64,000 nt of DNA from JAHDWY01 sp964632865 (lineage in GTDB: Bacteria; Hydrogenedentota; Hydrogenedentia; Hydrogenedentales; SLHB01). The stretch is from positions 23,086 through 87,085 of the forward strand of contig CAZWDH010000001.1 of NCBI GenBank assembly GCA_964632865.1, in the 5' to 3' direction. Made by a program: the position numbers and the translations under genes. The notes below the pieces were generated by a model. That model saw only the letters and a list, made by a program, of their open reading frames with translations. It searched no databases and was not told the DNA's origin. Below are positions 17,535 through 26,800 of this stretch, piece after piece (positions within the stretch are counted from its first letter, which is position 1; every line of letters starts with the position of its first letter).

Positions 17535-20168
17535 ATGCACGACCTATCGTTGATTGCGACGATCGCGGCGGCATTCAGCGGGGCCTGGCTCCTCGGGTTG
17601 GTCACCCAGCGGCTTGGGCTCTCGCCGATTGTGGGCTATCTGCTGGCCGGCGTGGTCATCGGACCCTACACGCCGGGGTTTGTGGGCGACCTTCACATTG
17701 CCCAGCAGTTGGCCGAGGTCGGCGCCATCCTGCTGATGTTCGGCGTCGGTCTGCATTTTCACCTGAAGGACCTGCTGGCTGTCAAGGGCGTGGCCGTACC
17801 GGGAGCCATCGGCCAGAGCCTGTTTACAACCCTACTCGCCGTGGCCGTTTTCGCCGCGTTCGACGTTCCTTTGAAAACTGGCGCCGTGATCGGCATGGCG
17901 ATGTCCGTCGCCAGCACCGTCGTGCTTATCCGCGTGTTGATGGATGCCGACGTGCTGGCATCACCCCAAGGCCACATCGCCGTTGGGTGGCTGATCGTGG
18001 AGGACATCTTCACGGTTATCCTTTTGGTGCTGATTCCCGTGCTTGGTGAAGTACCTAACGATGAGGAACTTGCCAAGGCAGCGCACGTTTTGGCCTTCTT
18101 GCCCACGCTAGGTTTGGCTTTCTTGAAGTTGGGTGCCTTGGTTGCCATCGTCTTGCTGGCCGGTCCACGCGTCATTCCCTGGGTCCTGGTCCGAGTGGCA
18201 CGACTTCGTTCGCGAGAATTGTTCACGCTGACTGTTCTGGTGTTCTCGATCGCGATCGCGGCAGGTTCGTACTTTTTCTTCGGCGCCTCGATGGCCCTTG
18301 GCGCGTTCCTCGCAGGCACGGTGGTGGCTCAGTCGCCGGTCAGCCACCAAGCCGCCGCCGATGCACTTCCACTGCGGGACGCATTCGCCGTCCTCTTCTT
18401 CGTCGCGGTGGGGATGCTCTTTGACCCGGGGTTCCTGGTGCAGCAACCGCTCATGGTGGCCGCTGCTCTCGGAATCATCCTGCTGGCCAAGCCCCTTACC
18501 GCGCTCGCCATTGTTGCCCTGCTCGGGCATTCGTCGAGAACCGCATTCACTGTCGCCATCGGACTGGCGCAGATCGGCGAGTTCTCGTTCATCCTCTCTG
18601 ACCTTGCACGTCGGCACGGGTTGATGCCGGACGCTGGTCACAATGTACTTGTGGCCTCCGCAATCATCTCGATTACCCTGAACCCGTTGCTGTTTCGGAT
18701 GCTTCCGAAGATGGAGTCGTGGCTCCAGGGTCGACCCTTTCTGTGGGAGCTTCTGAACGGTCGGGGCGAGCGGCGCATCAGAGCCACGAACTTAGTAGTC
18801 GCCCAAACTCTGGCGCGTCCTGAGAGCAATAATAGTCGCCTAGCCATCATCGTCGGCTATGGGCCCGTAGGTCGTTCCGTAGATCGGCTTCTGCAAGATG
18901 CGAATGTGGCCACAGTCGTGGTCGACCTGAACATGGACACGGTCTCCTCCTTGAATTCGGAAGGAAGGACGGCGATTTTCGGAGACGCTTCGCGAGAGGG
19001 CATACTCGAACAGGCGGGGGCCAAGCGGGCTTCACACCTGATTCTCACGCTCCCCCATTCGTCGCAACGAGCAGCCATACTCACTGCGGCGCGGAGTTTG
19101 AATCCCAGCGTGCGCGTCTTGGTGCGGGCACGGTACCTTCGGGAGCGGGAAGACCTCGAACAGGCCGGGGCCACCGCCGCGATCTTTGAGGAAGCTGAAG
19201 CAGCGGTGGCGCTTGCACGATTGGTTCTCACCGATACCGGGGTGCACCGTGAGGCGGCGGACAAGAAAATCAACGAGTTGCGTCTCCACCTCATCATGGA
19301 GAACATTTCCAACATTCGCACTCAGCGCGTGCGAAGCGTGATGGTGCCGTGGTCCCGTGTCCGTTGGCTGCCCACAACGGCAGACCGGGACGCGGTGTTC
19401 GCGCAGGCTTCCCAGGAGCGTTTCTCACGTTGGCCGGTTGTCGAACCGCAGACAGGACGAGTAGTTGGCTATCTACTCACGAAGGATCTGATCGCGTATA
19501 CGGCGGATTCAGATTGGTCGGGCCTCGTACGCCCGCTCAAGGCGATTCAACAGGACGACACGATCGAGTCCGCCTTGACGAGTATGCAGAGCGAGGAGGC
19601 CTCGGTGTATTTGGTCGAGGACGGCCAACGACCTGTTGGGCTCATCACTTTGGAGGACATCCTCGAACAGGTGGTCGGTCAAATCGAGGACGAATACCCG
19701 CACGAAGCGCCTGTCTCACTGCCCGACGCCTTGGCCAGAGGTCGAATTGTGCTTCAACTTGCTGCGACCTCCCGCGACGGGATCCTTCGTGAGCTCGCCG
19801 CAACGATTCCAGTAAGGACCCTCCCAGCGAACGTGAGTGTCAAGCAAATCGCCAGCCTTGCCATCGCACGGGAAGAGGAACTCTCTACGAACCTCGGCAA
19901 CGGGGTCGCGGTCCCTCACGTTCGTTGCCCAAACCTCGCCGCGCCGATTGTCGTGTTCGGACGAAGCCCTTCGGGGGTTGCTTTCTCGCCTGGGTCGGAA
20001 TTGGTTCGTCTGGTTTTCCTGATCGTCACGCCAGAAGAACAGCCCGAAACGCAACTCGCTCTGCTTGGCCAAGTGGCGCGGGTCGGCGGCGAGCAATCGA
20101 CTCGCGAATCATTGATGCTGGCTACGTCGGACCAAGAGATTCAGAGCGTATTCCGTGGGCCTCCCTAA
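17535..20168 (+). CDS. KefB-type antiporter fused to TrkA-N, CBS pair and PTS EIIA
   Basis: An 877-residue four-part membrane protein. Residues 1-390 form a CPA2 monovalent cation:proton antiporter (GYLLAGVVIGPYTPGF, FFVAVGMLFDPGFL, GLAQIGEFSFILSDLA). About 430-545 is a TrkA-N/RCK nucleotide domain (AIIVGYGPVGRSVDRLL). About 585-710 is a CBS pair resembling CorC/HlyC (RVRSVMVPWSRVRWLP, GLITLEDILEQVVGQIEDEY). The last 150 residues match PTS EIIA(Ntr), with the phosphorylatable His in GNGVAVPHVRC. Ordinary KefB ends after the nucleotide domain. The extra modules suggest control by nucleotides, adenylates and PTS phosphorylation. A diverged copy of its 5' end is at 11734-11827. Confidence 0.9.
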   Translation: MHDLSLIATIAAAFSGAWLLGLVTQRLGLSPIVGYLLAGVVIGPYTPGFVGDLHIAQQLAEVGAILLMFGVGLHFHLKDLLAVKGVAVPGAIGQSLFTTLLAVAVFAAFDVPLKTGAVIGMAMSVASTVVLIRVLMDADVLASPQGHIAVGWLIVEDIFTVILLVLIPVLGEVPNDEELAKAAHVLAFLPTLGLAFLKLGALVAIVLLAGPRVIPWVLVRVARLRSRELFTLTVLVFSIAIAAGSYFFFGASMALGAFLAGTVVAQSPVSHQAAADALPLRDAFAVLFFVAVGMLFDPGFLVQQPLMVAAALGIILLAKPLTALAIVALLGHSSRTAFTVAIGLAQIGEFSFILSDLARRHGLMPDAGHNVLVASAIISITLNPLLFRMLPKMESWLQGRPFLWELLNGRGERRIRATNLVVAQTLARPESNNSRLAIIVGYGPVGRSVDRLLQDANVATVVVDLNMDTVSSLNSEGRTAIFGDASREGILEQAGAKRASHLILTLPHSSQRAAILTAARSLNPSVRVLVRARYLREREDLEQAGATAAIFEEAEAAVALARLVLTDTGVHREAADKKINELRLHLIMENISNIRTQRVRSVMVPWSRVRWLPTTADRDAVFAQASQERFSRWPVVEPQTGRVVGYLLTKDLIAYTADSDWSGLVRPLKAIQQDDTIESALTSMQSEEASVYLVEDGQRPVGLITLEDILEQVVGQIEDEYPHEAPVSLPDALARGRIVLQLAATSRDGILRELAATIPVRTLPANVSVKQIASLAIAREEELSTNLGNGVAVPHVRCPNLAAPIVVFGRSPSGVAFSPGSELVRLVFLIVTPEEQPETQLALLGQVARVGGEQSTRESLMLATSDQEIQSVFRGPP

Positions 20169-20202
20169 GGCCGAGGCTTTGATGCCGGTGAATTGCCCGC
20201 CA

Positions 20203-20913
20203 TCATTCAAGAGGTAGACCTCGCCCGGTTTGCGCGTCCTCGTCCGACACATGAAAGACTGGAAGCCGGAGCCGCCACCAGATAGCGGCCATGCGCAGCC
20301 CTGCCACCACCGCCATGCCTGCGAGCGCCGACGGTGTACGCTCCATCCCGGCGGCCTGCAACAACAGATAGGCCGTGGCCCCGACGATCGCCGCGGTCGC
20401 GTACAGGTCCGTCTGGTGCAACAGCAGCGGAACCTCGCCGCTGAGCACGTCGCGGAGCAACCCTCCTGCCGACCCGGTCATCGTGCCCATGACCACTACC
20501 ATGAGGGCGGGCAGGTTCCGTACCTCCGCGACCTGGGCGCCGCTGATCGTGAACAGAGCCAATCCCATGGCGTCGGCTAAAAGCAACGAGGTCCGCGGCG
20601 GCTTGTGGAAGCGCACGTAAAGGAGCGTCAGCGCGGCAGCGGCAAGGATGACGAGCAGATAAGTCTGGTCTTTGATCCAGAAGACCGGATGCCGATTGAG
20701 CAGGACGTCACGGGTCGTGCCGCCGCCAATAGCCGTAACGGTGGCGATGACGGCGACCCCCAATAAGTCGAAGCGCTTGCGCCCGGCCGCTATGGCGCCG
20801 CTCACCGCAAACACGGCGACCCCAAGCAGGTCGAGCAGGTAAAGAACGCTGTTGTCTTGGTCCAGGCCGATCAGAGGCTGAAACATGATCATCGTACCGC
20901 GAAATGATCGCAT
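20203..20913 (-). CDS. TRIC/UPF0126 family channel-like membrane protein
   Basis: A 236-residue inner-membrane protein with about seven hydrophobic helices in two homologous halves. The signature GGGTTRDVLLNRHPVFWI and its second-half counterpart GSAGGLLRDVLSGEVPLLL define UPF0126, the prokaryotic relatives of trimeric intracellular cation channels. It should conduct monovalent cations, though no bacterial physiology is implied by the sequence alone. The stop lies 34 bp from the KefB-type gene, which converges on it. Start choice is uncertain: ATGs lie at 20913 and a few codons later, without a clear ribosome binding site. It follows the FMN reductase gene by 10 bp. Confidence 0.88.
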   Translation of the reverse strand: MRSFRGTMIMFQPLIGLDQDNSVLYLLDLLGVAVFAVSGAIAAGRKRFDLLGVAVIATVTAIGGGTTRDVLLNRHPVFWIKDQTYLLVILAAAALTLLYVRFHKPPRTSLLLADAMGLALFTISGAQVAEVRNLPALMVVVMGTMTGSAGGLLRDVLSGEVPLLLHQTDLYATAAIVGATAYLLLQAAGMERTPSALAGMAVVAGLRMAAIWWRLRLPVFHVSDEDAQTGRGLPLE

Positions 20914-20923
20914 GAGGGCGTCA

Positions 20924-21490
20924 TCAGGCGCGCTTCTCCCGCAGCGCCCGAAGCGCGCCGCCCCAGGCGACGAGTTGGTCGAGCATCTGGTTGACCGACT
21001 TCTCGTGGTACGGGGCCGGCTTGAAGGTGGTGAAGTTCTCGAAGTCAGTGATGAGCGAGAGCGCGACCTGGTTGCGCACGGTGGCGACCTGCACCTCAGC
21101 CATCACCAGCCGCAAGTGTTCCACTGCGCGTGCTCCACCTGCGCTTCCATAGCCGACGAAACCGGCTGCCTTGTTGTTCCACTCGGCGAACAGGAAATCA
21201 ATCGCGTTCTTGAGCGCGCCGGAGGTACTGTGATTGTATTCCGGGGTCACGAAGACGTACCCATCGAAGGAAGCGACCTTCGCCGCCCATTTCTTCGCGT
21301 GCTCCTTGGAGTACTTGCCCTGAGACGGAGGGATCGGCTCGTCGAGCAGCGGCAGGTTGAACTCCATGATGTCCACCAGTTCGAACTCGGCATCGATGCG
21401 CTTCTGCGCGATCCCGTAAACCCACTTGCCGACCGAGTCGCCGACGCGCCCCGGACGGGTGCTCCCGATGATAATCGCTACCTTAATCAT
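20924..21490 (-). CDS. NAD(P)H-dependent FMN reductase, flavodoxin fold
   Basis: A 188-residue cytoplasmic flavoprotein that reduces FMN or quinone- and azo-type acceptors. The phosphate-binding loop is GSTRPGRVGDSVGKWV and the flavin-stacking motif is VTPEYNHSTSGALKNAIDFL, both diagnostic of the NADPH-dependent FMN reductase family (ArsH/ChrR/SsuE clan). AAGGA lies seven bases before the ATG at 21490. It may form a unit with the TRIC-like gene downstream. Its neighbour is the copper ATPase gene on the same strand, 52 bp away. The acceptor in vivo cannot be read from the sequence. Confidence 0.92.
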   Translation of the reverse strand: MIKVAIIIGSTRPGRVGDSVGKWVYGIAQKRIDAEFELVDIMEFNLPLLDEPIPPSQGKYSKEHAKKWAAKVASFDGYVFVTPEYNHSTSGALKNAIDFLFAEWNNKAAGFVGYGSAGGARAVEHLRLVMAEVQVATVRNQVALSLITDFENFTTFKPAPYHEKSVNQMLDQLVAWGGALRALREKRA

Positions 21491-21542
21491 GGTCGTATCC
21501 TTCGGAAAAAGAGGCTCAGACGGCGGTGTAGCCCAGTGCCGA

Positions 21543-23975
21543 TCACGTCAGCCGCATGCTCCTCAAGCGTAACGCGTTCACAACGACTGATACAGAGCTG
21601 AAACTCATCGCAGCGGCGGCAAACATCGGATTCAGCAACAGATGCTCTGAAATGGGGTACAGAACGCCCGCGGCAATCGGTACGCCAAGGGCGTTGTAGA
21701 TCAGGGCGAAGAACAGGTTCTGACGAATGTTCCGCATCGTGTGGCGACTGAGCCTCAGCGCCTTCACAATGCCCCGCAGATCGCCTTTGACCAGCGTGAC
21801 GCCGGACGATTCAATCGCCACGTCGGTCCCGGTCCCCATCGCGATACCGACATCGGCCTCGGCTAAGGCAGGAGCGTCGTTGATACCGTCGCCTGCCATT
21901 GCCACCTTGTGTCCTTCGGCTCGCAGGCCCTTGACCCGTTCGTGCTTTTCTTCCGGTCTGACTCCACCGTGGAACTCGTCTATCCCCAGCTTTCCGGCGA
22001 CGACTCTGGCCGTCTTCTCGTTGTCCCCGGTAAGCATGATGATTCGCAGCCCCAACTCATGCAGCGCCCGCACCGCCTCCTGCGTGGAGGACTTGATTGG
22101 GTCGGAAACGGCCACGAGTCCGGCGAAATGCCCGCCTACGGCGACGAACATCACGGTGTGACCTTGCCGCTGCAGCTCTTCGGCCCGGTCGTCCAGGGCG
22201 GCGAGGTCCTGTACGCCTCTGTCCGCGAGCAGCAACCGCTTGCCAACCAGAACCGCTTTGCCTTCGACCGTCCCCTGAACGCCGCCTCCGGTCACGGAGT
22301 CAAACCCTTCCACGGTCGGGAGGGTGAGGCCGCGATCGTTGGTCCCCGCGACGATGGCATGCGCCAGGGGATGCTCGCTATTTCGCTCGACGGCGGCGGC
22401 CAGACGAAGCAGTTCTTCCTCCAACCAGGGCGAGACGGGACGGCATTCGGACAGCTTCGTTCGGCCTTCCGTCAGCGTGCCGGTCTTATCCACGACGAGC
22501 GTATCGACCTTCTCCAGCACTTCCAGCACCTCGGCGTTCTTGATGAGGACGCCTTCCTTCGCCCCGCGGCCAATGCCGACCATGATCGACATCGGTGTGG
22601 CGAGGCCGAGGGCGCAGGGGCAGGCGATGATCAGGACGGCCACCGCGTTGACGAGGGCCCACGCCAGGGCGGGCTGTTCCGGCGCGGCGATGGCCCACAC
22701 CAGGAAGGTAATGGCGGCGATTACCACGACGGCGGGCACGAAATACCCCGCCACGACGTCGGCGACTTTTTGGATCGGCGCTCGGCTCCGCTGCGCGTCG
22801 GCCACCAGGTTCACGATCTGCGACAGAACCGTGTCCTGGCCGACCTTCTCAGCCACCATCAGGAAGGAGCCAGTTTGGTTGACCGTCCCACCGATCACGG
22901 GGTCGTCCTTGCTCTTCTCCACCGGCATTGGTTCGCCGGTTAGCATGGATTCATCAACGGTGCTCTTGCCTTCCGTGAGCTTGCCGTCCACCGCGATCTT
23001 CTCGCCGGGCCGTACGCGCAGGATGTCGCCCCGGTGGACCTCTTCCAGCGGTACTTCCCGTTCCTTACCTTCGCGCACGACGCGGGCTGTGGGCGGGACC
23101 AGCGAAAGCAGTTCCCGAATAGCGGCCCCGGTGCGGCGCCTGGCGCGCAACTCCAGCACTTGTCCCAGCAGGACCAGCGTGATGATGACTGCTGCCGCCT
23201 CGAAGTTGACCTCCACCGTTCCGTGGTGCCGAAAGTTTTCCGGGATGAGCCACGGAAACAGGACGGCGACGAAACTGTAGAGGTAGGCCGCCCCCGTGCC
23301 GAGGGCGATGAGCGTGAACATGTTGAGGTTCCAGGTGGCGACGGACCTCCAGCCGCGCTCGAAAAAGGGCCAGCCACACCAGAGAACCACGGGCGTACTT
23401 AGAATCAGTTGCAGCCACGAATTCAGCCGCGCTCCGAGCCATCGGCCCACGGGGACGCCGAGCATCGGCAGCATGGCGAGCAGCAGGACGGGCAAGGTCA
23501 AAGCGACAGCGACCCAAAACCGGAGGGTCATGCTCCGCAGTTCCGAGTCGTCCTCTTCACTTTCCGGTTGGGCGGTCTTCGGCTCCAAATCCATGCCGCA
23601 CTTCGGGCACGCTCCCGGTCCCTCCTGCTCGATTTCCGGGTGCATCGGACAGGTGTAGATGACCTTCTGCCATGCCGCTGCGGGCCGTGCGGGTTCCAAG
23701 ACCATGCCGCACTTCGGGCAGTTCCCCGGCTTGTCGCTCTCGACTCCCGCGCACATCGGGCAGACGAATATGCGCGCCCCCTGTTGCTTTTTCCGGGGCA
23801 CCGGTTCGTGATGAGTGTGGTCATGTTCAAAGTGCTTTGCGGAGCCTGGCGCGCCATCGGCGAGAAACTTCTGGCGACAATGCTCGCTGCAAAAGTAAAC
23901 GGTCTGACCGTCCCGCTCGGCGCGGCGCGTGGTCGCTTCATCGACGGTCATGCCGCAAATGGGGTCGATTGCCAT
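21543..23975 (-). CDS. copA: Copper-translocating P1B-type ATPase with YHS domain
   Basis: An 810-residue heavy-metal exporter of the inner membrane. The N-terminus has a YHS domain (DPICGMTVDEAT, then YFCSEHCRQKF), a His-rich linker (HFEHDHTHHEP) and two zinc-ribbon-like heavy-metal modules (FVCPMC with CPKCGM; YTCPMHPEI with CPKCGMDL) instead of a classical HMA domain. The core has SMLTGEPMPVEK, the metal site IIACPCALGLATP, the phosphorylation site DKTGTLTEG, the HP motif SEHPLAHAIV and GDGINDAPAL. The CPC motif indicates Cu+ or Ag+. This architecture is frequent in CopA-like pumps of environmental bacteria. It is the first gene of the leftward group. Confidence 0.92.
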   Translation of the reverse strand: MAIDPICGMTVDEATTRRAERDGQTVYFCSEHCRQKFLADGAPGSAKHFEHDHTHHEPVPRKKQQGARIFVCPMCAGVESDKPGNCPKCGMVLEPARPAAAWQKVIYTCPMHPEIEQEGPGACPKCGMDLEPKTAQPESEEDDSELRSMTLRFWVAVALTLPVLLLAMLPMLGVPVGRWLGARLNSWLQLILSTPVVLWCGWPFFERGWRSVATWNLNMFTLIALGTGAAYLYSFVAVLFPWLIPENFRHHGTVEVNFEAAAVIITLVLLGQVLELRARRRTGAAIRELLSLVPPTARVVREGKEREVPLEEVHRGDILRVRPGEKIAVDGKLTEGKSTVDESMLTGEPMPVEKSKDDPVIGGTVNQTGSFLMVAEKVGQDTVLSQIVNLVADAQRSRAPIQKVADVVAGYFVPAVVVIAAITFLVWAIAAPEQPALAWALVNAVAVLIIACPCALGLATPMSIMVGIGRGAKEGVLIKNAEVLEVLEKVDTLVVDKTGTLTEGRTKLSECRPVSPWLEEELLRLAAAVERNSEHPLAHAIVAGTNDRGLTLPTVEGFDSVTGGGVQGTVEGKAVLVGKRLLLADRGVQDLAALDDRAEELQRQGHTVMFVAVGGHFAGLVAVSDPIKSSTQEAVRALHELGLRIIMLTGDNEKTARVVAGKLGIDEFHGGVRPEEKHERVKGLRAEGHKVAMAGDGINDAPALAEADVGIAMGTGTDVAIESSGVTLVKGDLRGIVKALRLSRHTMRNIRQNLFFALIYNALGVPIAAGVLYPISEHLLLNPMFAAAAMSFSSVSVVVNALRLRSMRLT

Positions 23976-24168
23976 GTCGGTCTTACCTCATTGGCGATGA
24001 TCGCCAAGCCCGCCAACATCAGCCACTGGCCGGCATCGTCCACGGCGGTGTTCTCGGCTCGTCCAGCCGCAGCTGTCCGGTCGTGCACTCGGACACATCC
24101 TGCCGTGGCGGGGATTCCACCATAGTTCGAGCGGTCTTGCCAGCTTCCACCGTTGCTGGGAAGGTTTG

Positions 24169-24324
24169 CTATGTTCTCTCACGCATCAACTCCTCCAAGT
24201 TCAGGGGGTCGCTGGTCATCGCGATGTTCCCGCGCGCGTCGCGGGGCCATTCGTGCTCCGGGCGGTCGCGCTAGAGCTCGACGCCGTTGCCGTCCGGATC
24301 GCGCAGAAGTCTGCAGTGTGCCTA
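24169..24324 (-). pseudogene. C-terminal remnant of a VOC/glyoxalase-family gene
   Basis: Reading the minus strand from about 24324 gives AHCRLLRDPDGNGVEL, a TAG, then RDRPEHEWPRDARGNIAM and TSDPLNLEELMRERT to a stop at 24169. The pieces DPDGNGVEL(Y) and RP..EWPRD..G match the C-terminus of vicinal-oxygen-chelate proteins such as glyoxalases and ring-cleaving dioxygenases. The tyrosine codon expected after VEL has become TAG, and nothing upstream is recognisable. It is a decayed gene tail in the gap between copA and the Crp/Fnr gene. The rest of this 394-bp gap shows no gene. Confidence 0.7.
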
Positions 24325-24369
24325 ACGCTGCGGCGTTCAAGAAGGCCGGGCAGTGAGGAGGAAGTCATC

Positions 24370-25095
24370 TTGGCTCCCCAACAAGACGAACGTACCCACT
24401 TGCTTGAAAACGTCCCCCTTTTCCGCGGGCTGGATGCTCAAGGGCTGATCGAGGTCATGGCGGCCGCACGGCGCATCGAGCGCAAGCGTGATACGACGTT
24501 CTTCAGGCAAAGCCAAGAGGCGACACGCCACTTCGTAGTGTTGGACGGGCGGGTCAAGATCAGCCAAATCACTGCGGACGGACACCAGATCGTCGTTCGG
24601 TACGCCGGACCGGGGGCGTTGTTCGGGTGCGTTCCGCTTTTCGGAGGCGATGTCTATCCGGGGACCGCGACCGCCGTGGCCGATTGCACCGCGCTATCCT
24701 GGGATCGGCTGACCAGCACGAGGCTGATGGAGCGGTATCCGCGCGTGGCGATCAATGCTCTGAAACACCTGGGCGAGGAATTGGCTGATTTACGCAGGCG
24801 GTATCAAGAGTTGACAAGCCAGCGTGTCGAGCAGCGCGTAGTCCGGGCTCTTTTGCGTCTTGTCGGGCAGGCAGGTAAACGGGTCGAAGACGGCGTACTC
24901 ATCGGCTTCCCGCTCTCCCGTCAGGACCTGGCCGAGCTGACGGGTACGACGCTGCATACGGTCAGTCGAATCCTGAGTGCGTGGGAGCAGAACGGCCTGA
25001 TTTCATCGGGCCGACGACGTGTCGTCATCCGGAAACCGCACGATCTGGTCGCGATTGCCGAGGACCTGGGCGTCGGCGGGGGCATGAAAGGATGA
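24370..25095 (+). CDS. Crp/Fnr-family transcriptional regulator
   Basis: A 241-residue regulator with a cyclic-nucleotide-binding-type beta barrel (LLENVPLFRGLDAQGLIEVM ... FVVLDGRVKISQITADGHQI) and a winged helix (SRQDLAELTGTTLHTVSRIL). The recognition helix E..SR pattern resembles Fnr/Dnr specificity (TTGAT-N4-ATCAA). The N-terminal FeS cysteines of FNR are absent, so it is closer to the Dnr/NnrR group, which responds to NO through heme. Start TTG at 24370 is chosen because GAGGAGG lies eight bases upstream; the longer frame to 24166 is not conserved. The gene heads the NO-reductase cluster and overlaps the next gene by ATGA. Confidence 0.9.
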   Translation: MAPQQDERTHLLENVPLFRGLDAQGLIEVMAAARRIERKRDTTFFRQSQEATRHFVVLDGRVKISQITADGHQIVVRYAGPGALFGCVPLFGGDVYPGTATAVADCTALSWDRLTSTRLMERYPRVAINALKHLGEELADLRRRYQELTSQRVEQRVVRALLRLVGQAGKRVEDGVLIGFPLSRQDLAELTGTTLHTVSRILSAWEQNGLISSGRRRVVIRKPHDLVAIAEDLGVGGGMKG

Positions 25096-25763
25096 AGTGG
25101 AGCTGCCTTCAGCACGTCGCATTCGAGACGCCCGGCTATCTCGCTTCATGGGCCAAGGACAGAGGGTACGACTTGACACGGGTAGAAATCTGGAACGGCG
25201 CCGCCTTGCCACGGGCAAAGGAAACCGACGGCTTGTTCATCCTCGGCGGCCCGATGAACGTTTACGAGGAAGATCGGTATCCCTGGCTGATTCCAGAAAA
25301 GAGGTTCATTGAAGAGACGATCGCCGCCGGCAAACCGATTCTCGGAATCTGCCTGGGAGCGCAGCTCCTCTCCGTGGTCCTGGGCGGAACCGTTACTCCG
25401 AATCCGTGGAAGGAGATCGGCTGGTTCCCGGTTCAAATGACGCTTGCCGGCCGGGAGGCCGGCCCGTTCCGCGATATCCCGGAGCAGTTCATGGCCTTCC
25501 ACTGGCACGGTGACCGTTTCACCGTTCCTCCGAGGGCAATTCACGTTGCACGATCGCACGGCTACGAGAACCAGGCCTTCGTGTACGAGGACCGCGTCGT
25601 CGGGTTGCAGTTTCATCTCGAATGCACGGAGATGGGCATCGAGGCCCTCGTCGATCACTGCTGCCAAGATGCTACGTGCGGGTCGTACATCCAGCACGTC
25701 CCTGCCATCCGCGACCAGTTCGGCCACCTGCCTAAGAGCCACCTTTTCTGGATAACTTGTTAG
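25092..25763 (+). CDS. Class I glutamine amidotransferase-like protein, C-terminus frameshifted
   Basis: A 223-residue GATase1-fold protein. The nucleophile elbow GICLGAQLLSVVLGG carries the cysteine, and the His-Glu partners lie in LQFHLECTEMGIEAL, so the triad is complete. It resembles stand-alone GMP-synthase-like amidotransferases of unknown acceptor. It overlaps the Crp/Fnr gene by four bases. The annotated end WITC is atypical. One extra base in the T run at 25744-25747 would give LDNLLDRLVRCAR and stop at 25789, the usual kind of GATase tail. A single-base deletion or sequencing error is therefore likely. Confidence 0.85.
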   Translation: MKWSCLQHVAFETPGYLASWAKDRGYDLTRVEIWNGAALPRAKETDGLFILGGPMNVYEEDRYPWLIPEKRFIEETIAAGKPILGICLGAQLLSVVLGGTVTPNPWKEIGWFPVQMTLAGREAGPFRDIPEQFMAFHWHGDRFTVPPRAIHVARSHGYENQAFVYEDRVVGLQFHLECTEMGIEALVDHCCQDATCGSYIQHVPAIRDQFGHLPKSHLFWITC

Positions 25764-26074
25764 ACCGCCTCGTACGCTGCGCCCGGTAAGTTCGGCCCCG
25801 CTGGCTGGGGATCTGAACGGGCGAATCGGAGGGGCGACGGCGAATGCAGAGCGCGCTGGCGATTGGTCAAGGGACGAACGCCGTTTGGCGGCCCTCATGG
25901 CTGCATGCCTATCTGTCGCGACTCACTTGCAGATGGACATTACATTATTGTTTACAATCGTCAGTGCTGCTCGCGAAAAAATAGCGCGCGTCCCTGACCG
26001 AATACCTGGATGACAGCGATTTCGCAGCTCGTTAGGCACGCGAATTGCATGTCGATCGGTGAGAGGTTAAACCC
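25764..26074. other. Intergenic region upstream of cytochrome b gene
   Basis: The first 26 bases hold the out-of-frame amidotransferase tail. The rest has no gene. A short palindrome ATTGT-TT-ACAAT lies near 25948-25959 in the most AT-rich part. ACCTGGATG at 26004-26012 repeats half of the Rrf2-type palindrome at 41913-41940. Both could be regulatory for the cytochrome b gene, but the matches are short. Confidence 0.35.
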
Positions 26075-26800
26075 ATGTCCAAGCAACTTGTGTGGGACGC
26101 TCCGACACGGATGTTTCACTGGCTATTTGCGGGAGGATTTGCCGTAGCGGCAGTCATCGCGCTTCTGTTCGACGACAGCAGCCCCGTTTTCCCCTACCAC
26201 GCGATCATCGGATTAGCGATCACGCTGATGGTATGTTTGCGGGTAGTATGGGGACTTGTCGGCTCCCGTTACGCCCGGTTCTCGACATTCGCGTTCGGGC
26301 CGGCCGCGGTTGCCCGGTACATCAAGGGCGCGTTGTTTGGCATCGCCCGGACGTACATCGGCCACAACCCCGGCTCGGCGTACGCGGTCTTCGCCATGCT
26401 AGTGCTGATGATCAGCCTGGCGGTAACAGGGATCATGATGGGTCGGGGGAACGAGAACGTGAAGGAGCTTCATGAGGTTCTCGCGTACGGGATGATCGGT
26501 GTAGTTATCGCGCATATTCTTGGCGTGGTCTTCCACACGATCCGGCATCGTGAAAACATCATCGCAAGCATGATCCACGGGAAAAAGGATTGCGAGCCGG
26601 CCGAGGGCATCCGGTCGTCGCACCAGGTGCTCGGAGCCGTATTCCTGGCCGTGGTCGGGGCCTGGACCATCGGCTTGGTCAGGAACTTTGACCCGATGAC
26701 TGGGACTGCTAGGCTGCCCGTTCTTGGGACTTCGCTTCAGGTCGGCGAGGCGGAGAATGACGCCGACGCCTTGGACCACGAACATGATGACGGCGATTGA
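26075..26800 (+). CDS. Cytochrome b561-type membrane cytochrome
   Basis: A 241-residue membrane protein of the cytochrome b561/Ni-Fe hydrogenase b-subunit family. It starts VWDAPTRMFHWLFAGGF, whose His is a typical heme ligand, and has four hydrophobic helices with further histidines (FPYHAIIGLAIT, KELHEVLAYGMIGVVIAHI, GVVFHTIRH). It should pass electrons between the quinone pool and a periplasmic or membrane partner. The tail is acidic with DALDHEHDDGD. It sits between the Crp/Fnr unit and the NO reductase unit, which suggests a role in respiratory electron flow under low oxygen or NO. The partner is not evident. Confidence 0.87.
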   Translation: MSKQLVWDAPTRMFHWLFAGGFAVAAVIALLFDDSSPVFPYHAIIGLAITLMVCLRVVWGLVGSRYARFSTFAFGPAAVARYIKGALFGIARTYIGHNPGSAYAVFAMLVLMISLAVTGIMMGRGNENVKELHEVLAYGMIGVVIAHILGVVFHTIRHRENIIASMIHGKKDCEPAEGIRSSHQVLGAVFLAVVGAWTIGLVRNFDPMTGTARLPVLGTSLQVGEAENDADALDHEHDDGD

